Numbered from the stretch's first letter, positions 29,018-38,786 are shown. The stretch: DNA of 64,000 nt from Pseudomonas schmalbachii (GCF_017589465.1 NZ_JAELYA010000002.1:372001-436000); one strand, 5' to 3'. A program made the numbers and translations. The notes: a model not told the origin generated them from the letters alone.

Positions 29018-29278
29018 TCAGTAGTGGTAGCGGCACGACAGGATTTCCAAGGCCTCACCGCTCTGCCGATAGACCAGACGATTAGTGTCGTCGATTCTTC
29101 GTGACCACCACCCCGACAGGTTTTCCTTAAGAGGTTCTGGCTTGCCAATCCCCTCAAATGGACTCCGGCAGCAATCCCTGATCAGCAGGTTGATACGCTT
29201 CAGGGTCTTTTTGTCCTGCCCTTGCCAGTATTCGTAGTCCGCCCATGCTTCAAGGGACCAGACAAGGCGGCTCGTCAT
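29018..29278 (-). CDS. yoeB: YoeB-type toxin (RelE superfamily mRNA interferase)
   Basis: An 86-residue ribosome-dependent endoribonuclease. The catalytic residues of E. coli YoeB (Glu46, Arg65, His83, Tyr84) all occur with a constant offset of two: Glu48, Arg67, His85, Tyr86, and the family segment SGWWSRRIDDTNRLVY is intact. I chose ATG 29278 over TTG 29281: its first base is the last base of the antitoxin stop (TGATG), giving translational coupling. An intact active site suggests a functional toxin. Confidence 0.93.
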   Translation of the reverse strand: MTSRLVWSLEAWADYEYWQGQDKKTLKRINLLIRDCCRSPFEGIGKPEPLKENLSGWWSRRIDDTNRLVYRQSGEALEILSCRYHY

Positions 29279-29604
29279 CAATTACCCGCCTTGTCGCCAG
29301 ATCCTTTGCCCGGGCCAGGTCGACGGGACGCAGCGGCGGGCTTCTCCTGTTCATCTTCCATCAGTTCACGCACAACGGTTTTGCCCCGCTCCATTTGTTC
29401 CAGGGAGCGTGCCAGGTGGGCAGTGTTGGCCGGTGACTTCAGCAGGTGGACGGTTTCCATCAGGCTATTGAAGCTGTCGAGGGAGAGCAGCACCGCATCA
29501 GGCGCGTCGCGTCGCGAGATCACGGTGAAATCGGAATCATCGACGACATCGTCAATGACCTTCTTGAGGTTGTTACGGGCGTCGGTGAAATTGACCACGC
29601 GCAT
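29278..29604 (-). CDS. yefM: YefM-type antitoxin (Phd/YefM family)
   Basis: A 108-residue antitoxin and DNA-binding autorepressor. The N-terminal MRVVNFTDARNNLKKVIDDVV, with DFTVISRRDAPDAVLLSLD, is the Phd/YefM fold. The usual length is about 83 to 90; here a charged, proline- and glycine-rich tail (PAAASRRPGPGKGSGDKAGN) extends the toxin-binding end. ATG 29604 has GGAGAG upstream. It is first in the operon and directly downstream of a double hexamer operator. Confidence 0.92.
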   Translation of the reverse strand: MRVVNFTDARNNLKKVIDDVVDDSDFTVISRRDAPDAVLLSLDSFNSLMETVHLLKSPANTAHLARSLEQMERGKTVVRELMEDEQEKPAAASRRPGPGKGSGDKAGN

Positions 29605-29617
29605 GGAAGTCTCTCCT

Positions 29618-29635
29618 GTACAACTTACTGGACAA
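29618..29635 (-). promoter_or_regulatory. YefM operator
   Basis: On the minus strand, TGTCCA (29635-29630), six bases, TGTACA (29623-29618), placed 13 bases before the yefM ATG. TGTACA hexamers 12 bases apart centre to centre are the known E. coli YefM operator arrangement; here one hexamer is perfect and one has a single change. Confidence 0.7.
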
Positions 29636-29723
29636 GTCTAATTACCCAACGGAAAGGTAGCAACTCTCCACGGACAGGCGAGGTAGGCACCGAGCCACCA
29701 AACCCAGGACGGGACACACAAAA

Positions 29724-29757
29724 GAAAAGGCCCGCATCCTTCGATACGGGCCTTTCT
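29724..29757 (-). terminator. cysNC terminator
   Basis: AAAGGCCCG and CGGGCCTTT (29726-29734 with 29747-29755) form a 9-base stem; on the minus strand it is followed by TTTTCTTT. It starts 40 bases after the cysNC stop. Confidence 0.75.
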
Positions 29758-29796
29758 TCATTTCAGATCGTCACGCCACTTGCTGTGGCGCCAGGA

Positions 29797-31698
29797 TCAG
29801 ATCGCGCCGCGCTGACGCAGCAGGTCGAGCACGGCCTTGACGCCCTCATCCACCGACTGGCTCTGGGTGTCGATCACCAGATCGGCATCCAGCGGTACGT
29901 CGAAGGGGAAGGATTCGCCAGGAATGTTGTCCTGGCCGGCAGCGTACAGACCCTGCGGATCGCGCTCACGGCAAACCTGCGGAGAGGCCTGGACGTAGAC
30001 GGTGATCAGGCGATCGGCGCCGATCAGGACCTTGGCCTGTTCGCGGCCTTCCGCGCTGGGGGCGACGAAGGCGCACAGGCTGATCAGCCCGGCTTCGTTG
30101 AACTGCCTGGCGACATGCGCGGTACGGCGCCAGTTCTCGGTACGGCCGGCGCGGTCCTGCGGCAGGCCCTTGTTCAGGTCGTGGCGCAGGTTCTGACCAT
30201 CCAGCACGTACACGGCGCGCCCCATGTCGAACAGCTTGCGCTCGACGGCGTAGGCCAGGGTGCTCTTGCCTGCGCCGGAGAGGCCGCTGAACAGCACGGT
30301 GGCCGGCTGCTGGCCGAAGCGTGCAGCTCGCTCTTCACGAGTGACATGGGCATTTTGGCCATGGTGAGCAGCACCATGATGACCGGCCTGCGGCGCGGCA
30401 ATGATCATGCCGGCGCCGACGGTGCCGTTGGTCAGCCGGTCGATGACGATGAAGGCGCCGGTGGTGCGGTTCTGCGCGTAGCCGTCGAGGGCGATCGGCG
30501 CGTCCAGCGACACCTTGACCCGGGCGATCTCGTTCAGCTTCAGCTCGCTGGCGGAAGTCTCTTCCAGGGTATTCACATCGACCTTGTGGGTGATGCTCGG
30601 AATCGAGCCCGGCACATAGCTGGTAGCGCGCTTGATGTCGTATTTCTTGCCCGGCAGCATCGGCTCTTCGGCCATCCACACCAGCATGGCGTCGAAGCCG
30701 TCGGTCACCAGCGGACGGTTGTCGGCGTGGACCAGCATGTCGCCGCGGGAGACGTCGATCTCGTCTTCCAGGGTCAGGGTGATCGCCTGGCCGGGGCCGG
30801 CATGTTCCAGTTCACCCTCGAAGGTGACGATGGACTTGACCTTGCTGGTCTTGCCCGACGGCAGGGCCATCACTTCGTCGCCCTTGTGCACGATGCCGCT
30901 GGCCAGGGTACCGGCGAAGCCGCGGAAATTCAGGTTCGGGCGGTTGACGTACTGCACCGGGAAGCGCATGTCGTCGAGGTTGCGGTCGCCGGCGATCTCG
31001 ACGGTCTCGAGGATCTCCATCAGCGACTGGCCGGTGTACCACGGCGAACGCCCGGACTTGTTCACCACGTTGTCGCCCTTCAGCGCCGACATCGGCACGA
31101 AGTTGATCGACGACGGGTTGAGCTTGATGCGCTCGGCGAACTGCAGGTAGTCGGCCTTGATCTCTTCGAAGACGCCCTGGTCGAAGTCCTTCAGGTCCAT
31201 CTTGTTGACGGCGACGACGATGTGCTTGATACCCAGCAGCGAGGCGATGAAGCTGTGCCGGCGGGTCTGGGTCTGCACGCCGTAGCGGGCGTCGATCAGG
31301 ATGATGGCCAGGTCGCAGGTGGATGCGCCGGTGGCCATGTTGCGGGTGTACTGCTCATGGCCGGGGGTGTCGGCGATGATGAACTTGCGCTTGGCGGTGC
31401 TGAAGTAGCGGTAGGCCACGTCGATGGTGATGCCCTGCTCGCGCTCGGCCTGCAGGCCGTCGACCAGCAGCGCCAGGTCGACGTCGTCGCCGGTGGTGCC
31501 GACTTTCTTCGAATCGCGGGTGATGGCTTCCAGATGGTCTTCGTAGATCATCTTGGAGTCGTGCAGCAGGCGCCCGATCAGGGTGCTCTTGCCGTCGTCG
31601 ACGTTGCCGCAGGTGAGGAAGCGCAGCAGTTCCTTGCGTTCGTGCTGGGCCAGGTAGGCGAGGATGTCCTCGCTGATCAGATCGGATTGATGCGACAT
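29797..31698 (-). CDS. cysN: Sulfate adenylyltransferase subunit 1 fused to APS kinase (CysNC)
   Basis: A 633-residue bifunctional protein for sulfate activation. The N-terminal part is the GTPase subunit of ATP sulfurylase: GNVDDGKST at residues 31-38, [16 protein letters not shown]. The C-terminal part is APS kinase, with its own P-loop GLSGAGKST at 471-479, producing PAPS. The fusion form is the normal one in Pseudomonas. It follows cysD by 12 bases. Confidence 0.96.
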   Translation of the reverse strand: MSHQSDLISEDILAYLAQHERKELLRFLTCGNVDDGKSTLIGRLLHDSKMIYEDHLEAITRDSKKVGTTGDDVDLALLVDGLQAEREQGITIDVAYRYFSTAKRKFIIADTPGHEQYTRNMATGASTCDLAIILIDARYGVQTQTRRHSFIASLLGIKHIVVAVNKMDLKDFDQGVFEEIKADYLQFAERIKLNPSSINFVPMSALKGDNVVNKSGRSPWYTGQSLMEILETVEIAGDRNLDDMRFPVQYVNRPNLNFRGFAGTLASGIVHKGDEVMALPSGKTSKVKSIVTFEGELEHAGPGQAITLTLEDEIDVSRGDMLVHADNRPLVTDGFDAMLVWMAEEPMLPGKKYDIKRATSYVPGSIPSITHKVDVNTLEETSASELKLNEIARVKVSLDAPIALDGYAQNRTTGAFIVIDRLTNGTVGAGMIIAAPQAGHHGAAHHGQNAHVTREERAARFGQQPATVLFSGLSGAGKSTLAYAVERKLFDMGRAVYVLDGQNLRHDLNKGLPQDRAGRTENWRRTAHVARQFNEAGLISLCAFVAPSAEGREQAKVLIGADRLITVYVQASPQVCRERDPQGLYAAGQDNIPGESFPFDVPLDADLVIDTQSQSVDEGVKAVLDLLRQRGAI

Positions 31699-31710
31699 GG
31701 TGCGAGAACC

Positions 31711-32628
31711 TTAGAAGTAGCCCTGACGTTTCTTTTCTTCCATCGAACCGGCGGCATCGTGGTCGATGACGCGGCCCTGGCGTTCGGAAGTGCGGGTCAG
31801 GAGCATTTCCTGGATGATCTCCGGCAGCGTGGTCGCCGACGACTCCACCGCGCCGGTCAGTGGGTAGCAGCCGAGGGTGCGGAAACGCACCATGCGCTTC
31901 TCGATGCGCGCCTTCTCTTCGTCCGAGAGGTGCTCGAGGATGCGTTCGTCGTCGATCATGATCAGCGTGCCGTTCTTCTCGATGACTTCGCGCTCGGCGG
32001 CGAAGTACAGCGGGACGATCGGGATCTGTTCCAGGTAGATGTATTGCCAGATATCCAGCTCGGTCCAGTTGGAGAGCGGAAAGACGCGGATCGACTCGCC
32101 CTTCTTCACCTTGCCGTTGTAGACGTTCCACAGTTCCGGACGCTGGTTCTTCGGGTCCCAGCGGTGCTTGCTGTCGCGGAAGGAGTACACGCGCTCCTTG
32201 GCGCGGGACTTCTCCTCGTCGCGGCGGGCACCACCGAAGGCGGCGTCGAAGCCGTACTTGTCGAGCGCCTGCTTCAGGCCCTCGGTCTTCATGATGTCGG
32301 TGTGCTTGGCGCTACCGTGGGTGAACGGGTTGATGCCCTGCGCCACGCCATCCGGGTTGACGTGGGTGATCAGATCCAGGCCCATTTCCTCGACCATCTT
32401 GTCGCGGAAGCTGTACATCTCCTGGAATTTCCAGCGGGTGTCGACATGCATCACCGGGAACGGCAGCTTGCCGGGGAAAAACGCCTTGCGGGCGAGATGC
32501 AGCATCACGGCGGAATCCTTGCCGATCGAGTACAGCATCACCGGGTTATCGAACTCGGCTGCCACCTCGCGGATGATGTGGATGCTCTCCGCCTCCAGCT
32601 GTTTCAGATGCGTCAGTTTGTCGACCAT
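31711..32628 (-). CDS. cysD: Sulfate adenylyltransferase subunit 2 (CysD)
   Basis: A 305-residue catalytic subunit of ATP sulfurylase, forming APS from ATP and sulfate. The PP-loop is SIGKDS at residues 34-39, and [18 protein letters not shown] is the conserved basic region. It is divergent from mltB1 across 308 bases (32629-32936). That gap has an AT-richer stretch near 32700-32750 likely holding the cysD promoter and CysB site, but I could not define either. Confidence 0.96.
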   Translation of the reverse strand: MVDKLTHLKQLEAESIHIIREVAAEFDNPVMLYSIGKDSAVMLHLARKAFFPGKLPFPVMHVDTRWKFQEMYSFRDKMVEEMGLDLITHVNPDGVAQGINPFTHGSAKHTDIMKTEGLKQALDKYGFDAAFGGARRDEEKSRAKERVYSFRDSKHRWDPKNQRPELWNVYNGKVKKGESIRVFPLSNWTELDIWQYIYLEQIPIVPLYFAAEREVIEKNGTLIMIDDERILEHLSDEEKARIEKRMVRFRTLGCYPLTGAVESSATTLPEIIQEMLLTRTSERQGRVIDHDAAGSMEEKKRQGYF

Positions 32629-32936
32629 GGCTACTCACGGAATTGCTTATGGACGGCCGGCGGGCCGTAGACGAAGGCGCACTCTATCACAGCGCAAGAC
32701 TCTAACCGGACAGCCTTTTATACCGAAAAAACATACTCATATAGCCATACGCGCTCGCTCCGGCAGCCATTGCGGACCCTGGCTTGACGTTGTCCGAAGA
32801 GCGGCTTTGAAACGGGATCGGGAGCCAGGACTTTTCCTGCAACAGACTCAGGGCAGGCACTTCAGCGCTCATGCTTGCCTGCGATCATCGCTGAGCTAGC
32901 ATAGCGATCACTTTCCCGCATTCCAGAAGACTTCCA

Positions 32937-34031
32937 ATGCGTCGTATCGCTCTCGCCCTGCCCCTGTTTGTCCTGATTTCAGCGTGCAGCAGCAAACCAG
33001 CCCCCACTCCGACTCCGCCTCCCAAGCAGCAAGGCACCACCATCCTTTCACCGCGCGCCCATCCCGCATTCGGCTCCGTGCAGCCGATCCGCCCGCTGAC
33101 GGGGGACTTCGCCAACAATCCGGCGGCGGTGCGCTTCATCGACATGATGGTGAGCAAGCACGACTTCAATCGCCAGCAACTGCAGGATGTGCTGGAGCGC
33201 AGCCAGCGACTGGACTGGGTCATTCGCCTGATGGACAGACAGGCGATGCCCTACGCCGGCTCGTACGGCCCGAACGGCGCCTGGGTCCGTTATCGCAAGA
33301 AGTTCATCACACCGGACAACATCCAGAATGGCGTCGCCTTCTGGAATCAGTACGAGGCCGATCTGCAGCGGGCCAGCAGGACCTACGGCGTGCCTCCGGA
33401 AATCATCGTCGGCATCATCGGGGTGGAGACGCGCTGGGGCCGCGTCATGGGGAAAACCCGCACCATCGACGCACTGGCCACGCTGGCATTCGACTACCCG
33501 CGCCGCGCCGAATTCTTCTCCGGGGAGCTGGAGCAGTTCCTGCTGCTGTCCCGCCGGGAAGGACGCGATCCGCTGACCTTGAGAGGCTCGTACGCCGGCG
33601 CCATGGGATACGGCCAGTTCATGCCGTCCTCCATGGCGCGGTATGCGGTCGATTTCGACGGCGATGGGCACACCGACCTGTGGAATCCGCGCGATGCGAT
33701 CGGCAGTGTCGCCAATTACTTCAAGCAGCACGGCTGGGTCACCGGCGACACCGTGGCGGTCCCGGCCATCGGTCAGGCTCCATCGCTGGAGAACGGTTTC
33801 AAGACGCAGTATCCGGTCAGCACACTGGCCGCCGCGGGGTTGCGCCCGCAAGGCTCGCTCGGCAATCACAAGCAGGCCAGCCTGCTGCGCCTGGATATGG
33901 GGAAGAACTACCAGTACTGGTACGGCTTGCCGAACTTCTACGTGATCACGCGCTACAACCACAGCACGCACTATGCGATGGCGGTCTGGCAACTGGGGAA
34001 ATCCGTGGATCAGGCACGCCACCGCTACTGA
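32937..34031 (+). CDS. mltB1: Membrane-bound lytic murein transglycosylase B
   Basis: A 364-residue lipoprotein with Cys17 in LISACSS. The catalytic glutamate is Glu164 in GVETRWGRVMGK, typical of family 3 lytic transglycosylases that cleave the peptidoglycan glycan strand to 1,6-anhydromuropeptides. GAMGYGQFMPSS and the FDGDGHTDLWN calcium-loop-like segment match MltB. A proline/threonine-rich linker follows the lipid anchor. Confidence 0.94.
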   Translation: MRRIALALPLFVLISACSSKPAPTPTPPPKQQGTTILSPRAHPAFGSVQPIRPLTGDFANNPAAVRFIDMMVSKHDFNRQQLQDVLERSQRLDWVIRLMDRQAMPYAGSYGPNGAWVRYRKKFITPDNIQNGVAFWNQYEADLQRASRTYGVPPEIIVGIIGVETRWGRVMGKTRTIDALATLAFDYPRRAEFFSGELEQFLLLSRREGRDPLTLRGSYAGAMGYGQFMPSSMARYAVDFDGDGHTDLWNPRDAIGSVANYFKQHGWVTGDTVAVPAIGQAPSLENGFKTQYPVSTLAAAGLRPQGSLGNHKQASLLRLDMGKNYQYWYGLPNFYVITRYNHSTHYAMAVWQLGKSVDQARHRY

Positions 34032-34040
34032 TCGCAGGCA

Positions 34041-34075
34041 GGCTCGCGGATACCGATCATCGGTCCCCGCGAGCC
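34041..34075. terminator. Bidirectional hairpin between mltB1 and the NIF3 gene
   Basis: GGCTCGCGG (34041-34049) and CCGCGAGCC (34067-34075) with an inner ACCGAT/ATCGGT pair: a long stem between convergent genes. No T-run. Confidence 0.55.
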
Positions 34076-34089
34076 CTCCGGCATCCAGC

Positions 34090-34848
34090 TCAAGCGGGGT
34101 TCGGGCAGTCGATGAAGATGTGCTCGATACCGAAGTGCCCACTCAGGTATTCACCCAGCGCCTGGACGCCATAGCGCTCGGTGGCGTGGTGGCCAGCGGC
34201 GATGAAGGTGACGTCGTTCTCCCGCGCACTGTGCACGGTCTGCTCCGAGACTTCGCCGGTCAGATAGGCATCCACCCCAGCGGCAATCGCCTGGTCGATG
34301 TAGCCCTGCGCGCCGCCGGTGCACCAGGCGATGCGCCGGATCGGCCGGCTGCCTTCGACCAGCAGCGGCTCGCGATCCAGCCTGTCGCGCACATGGCTGG
34401 CAAAATCGCCCGGCTGCATCGGCTCGGCCAGCGTGCCGACCAGCACGATGGAGCGCGGATTGCCCGGTTCCAGCGGCTCTTCGACGGTCAGGCCCAGTTG
34501 ACGCGCCAGTTGCACGTTGTTTCCCACCTCCGGATGCAAGTCCAGCGGCAGGTGATAGGCGAGCAGGCTGATGTCGTGGCTCAGTAGCGTCTTCAGGCGG
34601 CGCTGGCGCATCCCCACCACGCACGGATTCTCGCCCTTCCAGAAGTAGCCGTGATGCACCAGCACCACATCGGCCTGGGCCTCCACCGCGGCATCCAGCA
34701 GCGCCTGGCTGGCGGTGACGCCGCTGACGATACGCCGTACCAGCGGACTGCCTTCGACCTGCAGGCCATTCGGGCAGTAATCCTGGATGCGCGCGGCGTC
34801 CAGGAAGCGGTCGGCTTCTTCCACCAGAGCGGTCAGGGAAATGGCCAT
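34090..34848 (-). CDS. NIF3-like metal-binding protein (YbgI family)
   Basis: A 252-residue protein of the NIF3/YbgI family. Metal-ligand segments VLVHHGYFWKGE and FIAAGHHATERYG are present at the expected ends. These proteins form hexameric toroids with two metals; some act as GTP cyclohydrolase 1 type 2, but physiological function is unclear. It is divergent from algW. Confidence 0.92.
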   Translation of the reverse strand: MAISLTALVEEADRFLDAARIQDYCPNGLQVEGSPLVRRIVSGVTASQALLDAAVEAQADVVLVHHGYFWKGENPCVVGMRQRRLKTLLSHDISLLAYHLPLDLHPEVGNNVQLARQLGLTVEEPLEPGNPRSIVLVGTLAEPMQPGDFASHVRDRLDREPLLVEGSRPIRRIAWCTGGAQGYIDQAIAAGVDAYLTGEVSEQTVHSARENDVTFIAAGHHATERYGVQALGEYLSGHFGIEHIFIDCPNPA

Positions 34849-34901
34849 CGATGATCCTCCAAGTTGCTTGCCAGACGGCTATTTTCTTGCGGTGCCGCCC
34901 G

Positions 34902-34907
34902 TATAAT
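34902..34907 (+). promoter_or_regulatory. -10 element upstream of algW
   Basis: A perfect TATAAT in a GC-rich context, 54 bases before the algW ATG. No convincing -35 at 16 to 18 bases upstream was found. Confidence 0.4.
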
Positions 34908-34960
34908 GGCCGCCACCATATCGGCCACCCCCTGGCCTCGCAACCCCAAGGATTCTCCCT

Positions 34961-36133
34961 ATGCTGAAGGCCCTGCGTTTTCTCGGCTGGCCCGTGATTG
35001 CCGGCGTCCTGCTGGCGCTGCTGATCATCCAGCAGAATCCGCAGTGGCTGGGCCTGCCGCGGTCGCAGCAGGAAGTTCATCTGCAACAGGCGCCGCTGAT
35101 CACCCGCCTGCAGGAAGGCCCGGTGAGCTACGCCGACGCCGTGAAGAACGCCGCCCCGGCGGTCGCCAACCTCTATACGACCAAGGTGGTCAGCAAGCCG
35201 TCCAACTCGATGTTCGACGATCCGCTGTTCCGCCGCTACTTCGGCCAGAACCTGCCGCGCCAGAAGCGCATGGAGTCGAGCCTGGGTTCGGCCGTGCTCA
35301 TGAGCCCGGAAGGCTATCTGCTGACCAACAACCATGTTACCGCCGGCGCCGACCAGATTGTCGTCGCCCTGCGCGACGGTCGCGAAACCCTCGCCCGGCT
35401 GGTCGGCAGCGACCCGGAAACCGACCTGGCAGTACTGAAGATCGACCTCAAGGACCTGCCCTCGATCATGCTCGGCCGCTCCGACGGCATCCGCACCGGC
35501 GATGTCTGCCTGGCGATCGGCAACCCGTTCGGCGTCGGCCAGACCGTCACCATGGGCATCATCAGCGCCACCGGCCGCAACCAGCTCGGCCTGAATACCT
35601 ATGAGGACTTCATCCAGACCGACGCGGCGATCAACCCGGGCAACTCCGGCGGCGCGCTGGTGGACGCCAAGGGCAACCTGATCGGCATCAACACCGCGAT
35701 CTTCTCCAGGTCCGGCGGCTCGCAGGGCATCGGCTTCGCCATCCCGACCAAGCTGGCCCTGGAAGTCATGCAGTCGATCATCGAACACGGCCAGGTGATC
35801 CGCGGCTGGCTCGGCGTCGAAGTCCAGCCGCTGAACCCGGAACTGGCCGAATCCTTCGGCCTGGAAAAGAAGACCGGCATTCTCGTCGCCGGCGTGTTCC
35901 GCGACGGCCCGGCCGGACGCGCCGGCCTGCTGGCTGGCGACGTGATCCTGAGCATCGACGGCGAACCGTCCGACAACGCCCGTAGCTCCATGAACCAGGT
36001 CGCCCGCACCAAGCCTGGGAAGCAGGTCGACATCGAGATCCTGCGCAACGGCAAGCCGCAAACCCTCCAGGCGGAAGTGGGCCTGCGCCCGCCGCCGGCA
36101 GTCTCGAACGGCGAAAATCCGGAAGCACAATGA
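34961..36133 (+). CDS. algW: Periplasmic serine protease AlgW (DegS family)
   Basis: A 390-residue membrane-anchored protease that starts cleavage of the anti-sigma factor MucA and so activates AlgU and alginate genes. A single N-terminal anchor (residues 10-24) is followed by a trypsin-like domain with His125 (TNNHV), Asp155 (TDLAVLK) and Ser229 (NPGNSGG), and one PDZ domain from about residue 285 (RDGPAGRAGLLAGDVIL). One PDZ rather than two fits DegS/AlgW. Its stop codon lies inside the following terminator. Confidence 0.96.
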   Translation: MLKALRFLGWPVIAGVLLALLIIQQNPQWLGLPRSQQEVHLQQAPLITRLQEGPVSYADAVKNAAPAVANLYTTKVVSKPSNSMFDDPLFRRYFGQNLPRQKRMESSLGSAVLMSPEGYLLTNNHVTAGADQIVVALRDGRETLARLVGSDPETDLAVLKIDLKDLPSIMLGRSDGIRTGDVCLAIGNPFGVGQTVTMGIISATGRNQLGLNTYEDFIQTDAAINPGNSGGALVDAKGNLIGINTAIFSRSGGSQGIGFAIPTKLALEVMQSIIEHGQVIRGWLGVEVQPLNPELAESFGLEKKTGILVAGVFRDGPAGRAGLLAGDVILSIDGEPSDNARSSMNQVARTKPGKQVDIEILRNGKPQTLQAEVGLRPPPAVSNGENPEAQ

Positions 36134-36164
36134 AGAACGGCGCCAATCGGCGCCGTTCTTCATT
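36129..36164. terminator. Bidirectional terminator between algW and hisC
   Basis: A perfect 16-base inverted repeat, AATGAAGAACGGCGCC (36129-36144) with GGCGCCGTTCTTCATT (36149-36164), with a 4-base loop. It includes the algW stop codon (36131-36133) and ends 3 bases before the hisC stop, serving both convergent genes. Confidence 0.8.
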
Positions 36165-36167
36165 GCG

Positions 36168-37223
36168 TTACAGATGCAGCCGCAAGGCCTCGAGCAACGC
36201 CTGGTTCTGCTCTTCAGTGCCGATGCTGATGCGCAGGAACTGGGCGATGCGCTCCTGCTTGAAGTGGCGCACGATCACGCCCTGCTCACGAATCGCCGCC
36301 GCCAGGGTCGCCGCATCATGCCGCGGATGGCGGGCGAAGACGAAGTTCGCCGCCGATGGCAGCACCTCGAAACCCAGCGCCTTCAGCTCGCCGACCAGCT
36401 TCTCGCGACTGTCGATCACTGCGCGGCAGGTCTTCTGGAAGTATTCCTCGTCCTCGAAGGATGCCACCGCGCCAGCCTGTGCCGGACGATCCAGCGGGTA
36501 GGAATTGAAGCTGTTCTTCACCCGCTCCAGCGCCTCGATCAGGTCCTCGTGGCCGACCGCCAGGCCGACCCGCAGACCGGCCAGCGAGCGCGACTTGGAA
36601 AGGGTCTGGGCCACCAGCAGGTTCGGGTAGCGATTCACCAGGCTGATCGCGGTCTCGCCGCCGAAATCGACATAGGCCTCGTCCACCAGCACTACGCTGT
36701 CCGGATTGGCCTGCAGCATGCGCTCGATCGCTTCCAGCGACAGCAGGCAGCCGGTCGGGGCGTTCGGGTTGGGGAACACAATGCCACCGTTCGGGCGCTG
36801 ATAATCCTCGACGCGAATCTGGAACTGCTCGTCCAGCGGCAGCGCCTCGAAATCGATGCCGTACAAACCGCAGTAGACCGGATAGAAGCTGTAGGTGACG
36901 TCAGGGAACAGCAGTGGCTTGTCGTGCTGGAACAGCGCGTGGAAGGCGTGTGCCAGTACTTCGTCGGAACCGTTGCCGACGAATACCTGGCCCGGCTTGA
37001 CGCCATAGTAGTCCGCGACCGTCTGCTTGAGGCGATCGGCGTTCGGATCCGGGTACAGGCGCAGGTCGTCGGTCGCCGCGGCGCGGATCGCTTCGATGGC
37101 CCTGGGCGACGGACCATAGGGGTTCTCGTTGGTGTTCAGCTTGACCAGCTTGCTCAGCTTGGGCTGCTCTCCCGGCACATAGGGCACCAGGTCCTTGACG
37201 AAGGGGCTCCAGAATTTGCTCAT
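36168..37223 (-). CDS. hisC: Histidinol-phosphate aminotransferase
   Basis: A 351-residue PLP enzyme of histidine synthesis. The PLP lysine is Lys210 in [24 protein letters not shown] and the DEAYVDF segment near residue 181 are conserved. It is the last gene of the minus-strand run hisG-hisD-hisC; an 82-base gap with a palindromic repeat separates it from hisD. Confidence 0.95.
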   Translation of the reverse strand: MSKFWSPFVKDLVPYVPGEQPKLSKLVKLNTNENPYGPSPRAIEAIRAAATDDLRLYPDPNADRLKQTVADYYGVKPGQVFVGNGSDEVLAHAFHALFQHDKPLLFPDVTYSFYPVYCGLYGIDFEALPLDEQFQIRVEDYQRPNGGIVFPNPNAPTGCLLSLEAIERMLQANPDSVVLVDEAYVDFGGETAISLVNRYPNLLVAQTLSKSRSLAGLRVGLAVGHEDLIEALERVKNSFNSYPLDRPAQAGAVASFEDEEYFQKTCRAVIDSREKLVGELKALGFEVLPSAANFVFARHPRHDAATLAAAIREQGVIVRHFKQERIAQFLRISIGTEEQNQALLEALRLHL

Positions 37224-37266
37224 CGCCCTTCTCTCCTCGAAATCTTGGCAATCAGGAGGCTGTCGT

Positions 37267-37297
37267 GGTGGGTATCGCTTCGCTCAACCCACCCTAC
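37267..37297. repeat. Dispersed palindromic repeat unit between hisD and hisC
   Basis: GGTGGGTATCGCTTCGCTCA followed by ACCCACC, the third copy of the unit at 2737-2766 and 6645-6674. The ends GTGGGT and ACCCAC pair, and GTATCGCTTCGC can form an inner stem. Confidence 0.7.
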
Positions 37298-37305
37298 GGC
37301 CGGAT

Positions 37306-38616
37306 TCAGTTCTTGATGCGGTATTCGGCGCTACGTGCGTGGGCCGTCAGCGACTCGCCGCGAGCCAGGACGGAGGCGGTCTTGCCGAGCTCCGAGGCAC
37401 CGTCGGCCGAGCAGAAAATGATCGACGAGCGTTTCTGGAAGTCGTAGACGCCCAGCGGCGAGGAGAAACGCGCGGTGCCGGACGTCGGCAGCACATGGTT
37501 CGGTCCCGCGCAGTAGTCGCCCAGCGCCTCGGCGGTGTAGCGGCCCATGAAGATGGCGCCGGCATGGCGGATCTTCGGCAGCCAGCTTTCCGGATCGGCC
37601 ACCGACAGCTCCAGGTGCTCCGGAGCGATGCGGTTGGCGACCTGGCAGGCCTGCTCCTGGTCGGCGACCAAAATCAGCGCGCCACGATTCTCCAGGGAGG
37701 TGCGGATGATTTCGGCGCGCTCCATGGTCGGCGCCAGCTTGTCGATGCTCGCCGCGACCTTGTCGAGGAAAGCCGCGTCCGGGCTGACCAGGATCGACTG
37801 GGCATCCTCGTCGTGCTCGGCCTGGGAGAACAGGTCCATGGCGATCCAGTCCGGATCGGTGCCGCCATCGCAGACCACGAGGATTTCCGAGGGACCGGCG
37901 ATCATGTCGATGCCGACCTGGCCGAACACGTGACGCTTGGCGGTGGCGACATAGATATTGCCCGGCCCGACGATCTTGTCCACCTGCGGCACGCTCTCGG
38001 TGCCATAGGCCAGCGCGGCCACGGCCTGGGCGCCGCCGATGGTGAAGACGCGGTCGACGCCGGCGATGCAGGCGGCGGCAAGGACGATCTCGTTGATCTC
38101 GCCGCGCGGGGTCGGCACCACCATGACCACTTCGGCAACGCCGGCGACCTTGGCCGGGATGGCGTTCATCAGCACCGACGACGGATAGGACGCCTTGCCG
38201 CCCGGCACGTACAGGCCGGCGCGATCCAGCGGGGTGACCTGCTGGCCGAGCACGGTGCCGTCGGCCTCGGTGTAGCGCCAGGAGTCCTGCTTCTGCTTCT
38301 CGTGGTAGCTGCGCACGCGCGCGGCGGCAGTTTCCAGGGCTTCGCGCTGGGCCGGGGTGATGCGGGTCAGGGCCAGCTCCAGGCGCTCGCGCGGCAGGAT
38401 CAGGTCGGCCATGGATTTGGCCTCGACGCCATCGAAGCGCTGGGTGAACTCCACCAGGGCGGCGTCGCCGCGGCTGCGTACGGCGGCGATGATGTCGAGA
38501 ACGCGCTGGTTCACCGCCTCGTCGGAGACGCTTTCCCAGGACAGCAGATGGTCCAGATGACGCGCGAAGTCCGGATCAGCAGCGTTGAGTCGGCGGATGG
38601 CGATAGGTGCGGTCAT
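37306..38616 (-). CDS. hisD: Histidinol dehydrogenase
   Basis: A 436-residue NAD-dependent zinc enzyme for the last two steps of histidine synthesis. [15 protein letters not shown] and the zinc-binding [11 protein letters not shown] are conserved. The length is normal. A 142 bp repeat element lies between it and hisG, so co-transcription with hisG would have to read through it. Confidence 0.95.
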   Translation of the reverse strand: MTAPIAIRRLNAADPDFARHLDHLLSWESVSDEAVNQRVLDIIAAVRSRGDAALVEFTQRFDGVEAKSMADLILPRERLELALTRITPAQREALETAAARVRSYHEKQKQDSWRYTEADGTVLGQQVTPLDRAGLYVPGGKASYPSSVLMNAIPAKVAGVAEVVMVVPTPRGEINEIVLAAACIAGVDRVFTIGGAQAVAALAYGTESVPQVDKIVGPGNIYVATAKRHVFGQVGIDMIAGPSEILVVCDGGTDPDWIAMDLFSQAEHDEDAQSILVSPDAAFLDKVAASIDKLAPTMERAEIIRTSLENRGALILVADQEQACQVANRIAPEHLELSVADPESWLPKIRHAGAIFMGRYTAEALGDYCAGPNHVLPTSGTARFSSPLGVYDFQKRSSIIFCSADGASELGKTASVLARGESLTAHARSAEYRIKN

Positions 38617-38644
38617 AGCTGGGCCTCTTTGAAATAAGCAATCA

Positions 38645-38786
38645 AGGGCCTGTTCAGGAGCGTCGCGAGCGAAGGTCAGGCAAGGCGAAAATGGATGAGG
38701 AAGCGGAGTTTACAAGCAGTAAATGAGCATTCCGAATCCGTTTTCAACGCAGCATGGCCGAGCGCAGCAGCTCATGAACAGGTTCT
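38645..38786 (+). repeat. 142 bp element with terminal inverted repeats (copy 2)
   Basis: Left end GGGCCTGTTCA (38646-38656) and right end TGAACAGGTTCT (38775-38786) are inverted repeats. Interior segments GGTCAGGCAAGGCGAAAA, GGAGTTTACAAGCAGTAAAT and GAGCATT align with the element at 12280-12422 read on the other strand. It occupies most of the 266-base hisG to hisD gap; nothing else is seen there. Confidence 0.7.

Noticed and set aside
29446-32670. 1074-codon plus-strand frame opposite cysNC and cysD
   Set aside because: Shadow of two clearly conserved genes; composition is typical of antisense GC-rich DNA.
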